NCBI GenBank assembly: GCA_020216965.1
Contig: JAIWOJ010000050.1
Location: 1-9,061, forward strand
Reading direction: 5' to 3'
Length of the DNA: 9,061 nucleotides
Source of the DNA: Prosthecobacter sp.
Lineage (GTDB): Bacteria > Verrucomicrobiota > Verrucomicrobiia > Verrucomicrobiales > Verrucomicrobiaceae
In this document: positions 7,760 through 9,061 of the stretch, in pieces
Layout: each line of letters begins with the position of its first letter
Position numbering within the stretch: the first letter of the stretch is position 1
The notes under the pieces: generated by a model
Told to the model about the DNA's origin: nothing
Seen by the model: the letters and a program-made list of their open reading frames with translations, nothing else
Databases searched by the model: none
Translations under genes and position numbers: made by a program

Positions 7760-7800
7760 GAAAATGGGAAACCAGCTTGCTGCTTATTTACCTCATTTTC
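7760..7800 (+). repeat. Inverted repeat, possible 3' UTR stem-loop
   Basis: GAAAATGGG (7760-7768) can pair with CCTCATTTTC read backwards from 7800 to 7792, giving nine pairs including one G-U. The loop of about 23 bases contains a small CAGC-TT-GCTG palindrome (7773-7782). It lies about 150 bases after the permease stop. It is not followed by a T run, so it is not a standard terminator; it could protect or end the operon transcript, or be chance. Confidence 0.3.
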
Positions 7801-7877
7801 AAAGGGATGGATGAAATCATGGAGACCCAGATCAGGTGCACGGGCTGACCTTCCTCACACGCTCATCCTGTGCGTTT

Positions 7878-7892
7878 TCTGCGTCATCTGCG
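7878..7892. repeat. TCTGCG-TCA-TCTGCG motif, possible dispersed intergenic repeat
   Basis: TCTGCG occurs twice with a 9-base period (7878-7883 and 7887-7892), inside a run with further related TGTGCG and CTCTGA words. Similar TCTGCGT-CATCTGCGG strings are, from memory, common between genes in several Verrucomicrobia, Planctomycetes and Bacteroidetes genomes. Whether this is a member of such a family cannot be judged from one copy. Confidence 0.3.
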
Positions 7893-7934
7893 GTTCTCAT
7901 CTCTGAATTTAGCTTCATCCGTCGTGACTCCATA

Positions 7935-8038
7935 GGCCACGGTGTCCTCTTTTGTGAGGCATCGACTCTCCCAGACTACCCCGGTCTCCCCTCCCTCAGT
8001 GTCCTTTTTTATGAGGCACTGCGGTGGCCGAAAAAAAA
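7935..8038 (+). repeat. Paired 20-base direct repeats inside a 6-base inverted repeat, followed by A8
   Basis: Copies GTGTCCTCTTTTGTGAGGCA (7942-7961) and GTGTCCTTTTTTATGAGGCA (7999-8018) agree at 18 of 20 positions. They are bracketed by GGCCAC (7935-7940) and GTGGCC (8024-8029), and GAAAAAAAA follows (8030-8038). Each copy could fold as a 4-pair hairpin, CCTC or CCTT with GAGG, around a 6-base loop. One substitution lies in the loop and the other turns C-G into U-G in plus-strand RNA, so pairing survives in that direction. This fits either a structured leader of the next gene or two protein-binding sites. Confidence 0.4.
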
Positions 8039-8050
8039 CTCGACTTAGGT

Positions 8051-8078
8051 TTGCCTGATATTTATTTAATCTTAAATT
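8051..8078 (+). promoter_or_regulatory. Weak candidate promoter for the Pro/Ala-rich protein gene
   Basis: TTGCCT (8051-8056) and TAAATT (8073-8078) lie 16 bases apart, each matching the sigma-70 consensus at 4 of 6 positions, in the most AT-rich part of the window and about 80 bases before the ATG. The fit is only modest, and the AT-rich surroundings produce other partial matches. Confidence 0.22.
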
Positions 8079-8159
8079 GGCGCTTGGATTGCTTGTTCGT
8101 CATCTCCTCATATTTTTGATTTTTTCTAATAAATCTGGATTCATGTCCTGTTGCTCCCC

Positions 8160-9061
8160 ATGAGCTTCTCCTTCCGCAGCATGTTTCCCGCCAGTGCGGA
8201 CTCTGGCCGCCTGGAGGCGAGTGCCGCCCCCGATGCTCCGCCGCCCATCGTCTCTGCTCCCGTAATGCAAGCCCCTCCGCTCAATGCCGCCGCTAGTCCT
8301 TTCGGCGCTCCGCTTTTTAAGCCCCAGGCCGGCGAGCTCGCGAGTGCGATGCCGGTCGCGACGGCGAGTTCACCTTTTGCCGTGCCGACAGCGGCTCCGG
8401 CTAGCCCTGCGTTGACGGTGGGGGATGTCTTGCCCCAGCTACCGCCGGAATTGGCGCGTCCAGGCTCCCTACCGCCTGAGCAGCCAGTGGCGGTGTCCGC
8501 GCAGGCGATTGATGAGGCACTGCGCAGTGGGCGTGCGGCGCTGCCTGTTTTTGAGATCTACCGGGTCTGCCCAGCTTTGTTTCAGACCCCCGTTTCTCCC
8601 CAGGATCCGCGTGTCGTGCCCTTGCCTGCGGCGAAACTTCCCCACCTGGTGGCAGCTGCACGCGGCAGTGCAGGGGAGGCGAACCCGGCGGCACGAAATG
8701 CGCCTTTGGCTCCCCTGAATGGGCAAGCTCTAGCGCAGGCACCTGGCCTGAGAGCCTCACCTTTTTCCATGGCGGCACCGCAAGATCAGAAGGTGGCGAG
8801 CCCAGCCACGGGCACGCTCCTTCCTCCCAAGCGGCAGGGACCTCCGCCGCCTCTGGCAGATGTGGGCGCGGCTGGTGCAGGGGCACCTGGCGGGCCGGCG
8901 GCGGCATTTCCTGTGAGCCCCTTTTCCCCCAGTGCAGCGGGTTTTGCCCAGGTGAGCGCCCCCTCAGGGCCTGGAACGGGGGCGGTGGGTTCCTCCCCTT
9001 TCAGCGCGCTTTCAGCGCCTTCTGGGATGGCTCCCCCATCAGCCTTCCATCCCGGTGCATC
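8160..9061 (+). CDS. Pro/Ala/Ser-rich, probably disordered protein (partial, runs off right edge)
   Basis: An ATG at 8160 opens a frame without stops to the window end, 300 complete codons. I do not recognise the family. The product is dominated by Pro, Ala, Ser and Gly, with few charged residues, and repeats a short S-P-F motif at residues 46-48 and 71-73 and three more times in the later part. No signal peptide or membrane helix is seen. One island, about residues 85-165, has a more protein-like mix: VGDVLPQLPPEL (87-98), an amphipathic stretch AIDEALRSGRAALPVFEIYR (116-135), CPALFQTP (137-144) and VVPLPAAKLPHLV (152-164). This is probably the only folded or binding segment so far, with ends that resemble each other (VLPQLP and KLPHLV). 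Codon use keeps strong third-position GC, supporting coding. The preceding 548 bases suggest its own transcript. No clear Shine-Dalgarno is present; an in-frame ATG at 8181 is an alternative start. Confidence 0.75.
   Translation, partial: MSFSFRSMFPASADSGRLEASAAPDAPPPIVSAPVMQAPPLNAAASPFGAPLFKPQAGELASAMPVATASSPFAVPTAAPASPALTVGDVLPQLPPELARPGSLPPEQPVAVSAQAIDEALRSGRAALPVFEIYRVCPALFQTPVSPQDPRVVPLPAAKLPHLVAAARGSAGEANPAARNAPLAPLNGQALAQAPGLRASPFSMAAPQDQKVASPATGTLLPPKRQGPPPPLADVGAAGAGAPGGPAAAFPVSPFSPSAAGFAQVSAPSGPGTGAVGSSPFSALSAPSGMAPPSAFHPGA

Larger units (their letters stand above)
7612..8159. other. Long intergenic stretch with repeats, no credible gene
   Basis: This stretch of 548 bases separates the permease stop from the next gene and is clearly lower in GC than its neighbours, especially after 8040. 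Short frames at 7587-7814 and 7836-8048 lack family motifs and any ribosome site, and the second merely translates the direct repeats, so neither is called. The stretch holds a 9-pair inverted repeat (7760-7800), a TCTGCG motif with 9-base period (7878-7892), a repeat element (7935-8038) and an AT-rich run before the next start. No classical hairpin-plus-T-run terminator follows the permease. Confidence 0.7.

Noticed and set aside
7587..7814. 75-codon frame starting inside the permease end
   Set aside because: It has a TTG start, no ribosome site, no membrane helix and no family resemblance, so it cannot supply the missing fourth helix.
7836..8048. 70-codon frame across the direct repeats
   Set aside because: Its apparent internal similarity (VLFCEA and VLFYEA) is just the translated DNA repeat; nothing else supports coding.
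8401..8907. 168-codon minus-strand frame opposite the Pro/Ala-rich protein
   Set aside because: It is the complement of a continuous plus-strand frame and shows only shadow composition.

Overview
The window looks like a piece of a GC-rich Verrucomicrobia chromosome, possibly close to Prosthecobacter/Verrucomicrobium. This is an inference from gene types: a Tat-exported Gfo/Idh/MocA oxidoreductase, a sigma factor of the type paired with Ser/Thr kinases in Planctomycetes and Verrucomicrobia, a membrane kinase with a repeat-rich exterior, a distinctive FtsX-like permease, and mostly weak Shine-Dalgarno sequences. No rRNA, tRNA, insertion sequence, phage gene or CRISPR array was seen.

Left block, minus strand (1-2157). 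Transcription appears to run DoxX-like membrane protein -> Tat-exported Gfo/Idh/MocA oxidoreductase -> a lipoprotein whose first 28 codons lie at the left edge. The gaps are about 32-33 bases, so this is probably one operon for an envelope-located redox or sugar-processing function. A 202-base divergent region (2158-2359) holds a near-perfect dyad (2215-2242).

Middle block, plus strand (2360-7611). A closely packed operon encodes a sigma factor, a transmembrane Ser/Thr kinase with a TPR-like outer part, an ABC ATPase and an FtsX-like permease. The sigma factor is split by a +1 frame change between its sigma-2 and sigma-4 halves. The kinase frame runs 163 bases into the ATPase gene, and one extra T in a T5 tract would restore a stop 12-13 bases before the ATPase start. 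The ATPase and permease overlap by 4 bases. Taken at face value this is a signalling-plus-transport operon: the kinase could sense the envelope, the sigma factor would set transcription, and the ABC pair would act at the inner membrane. The two one-base anomalies could be assembly errors, real decay or functional frame changes.

Right block (7612-9061). A 548-base stretch without a credible gene has lower GC. It contains an inverted repeat, a 9-base-period motif and a compact element made of two 20-base direct repeats bracketed by a 6-base inverted repeat. It is followed by a long Pro/Ala/Ser-rich protein, open to the window edge, that is probably disordered except for one island of about 80 residues.
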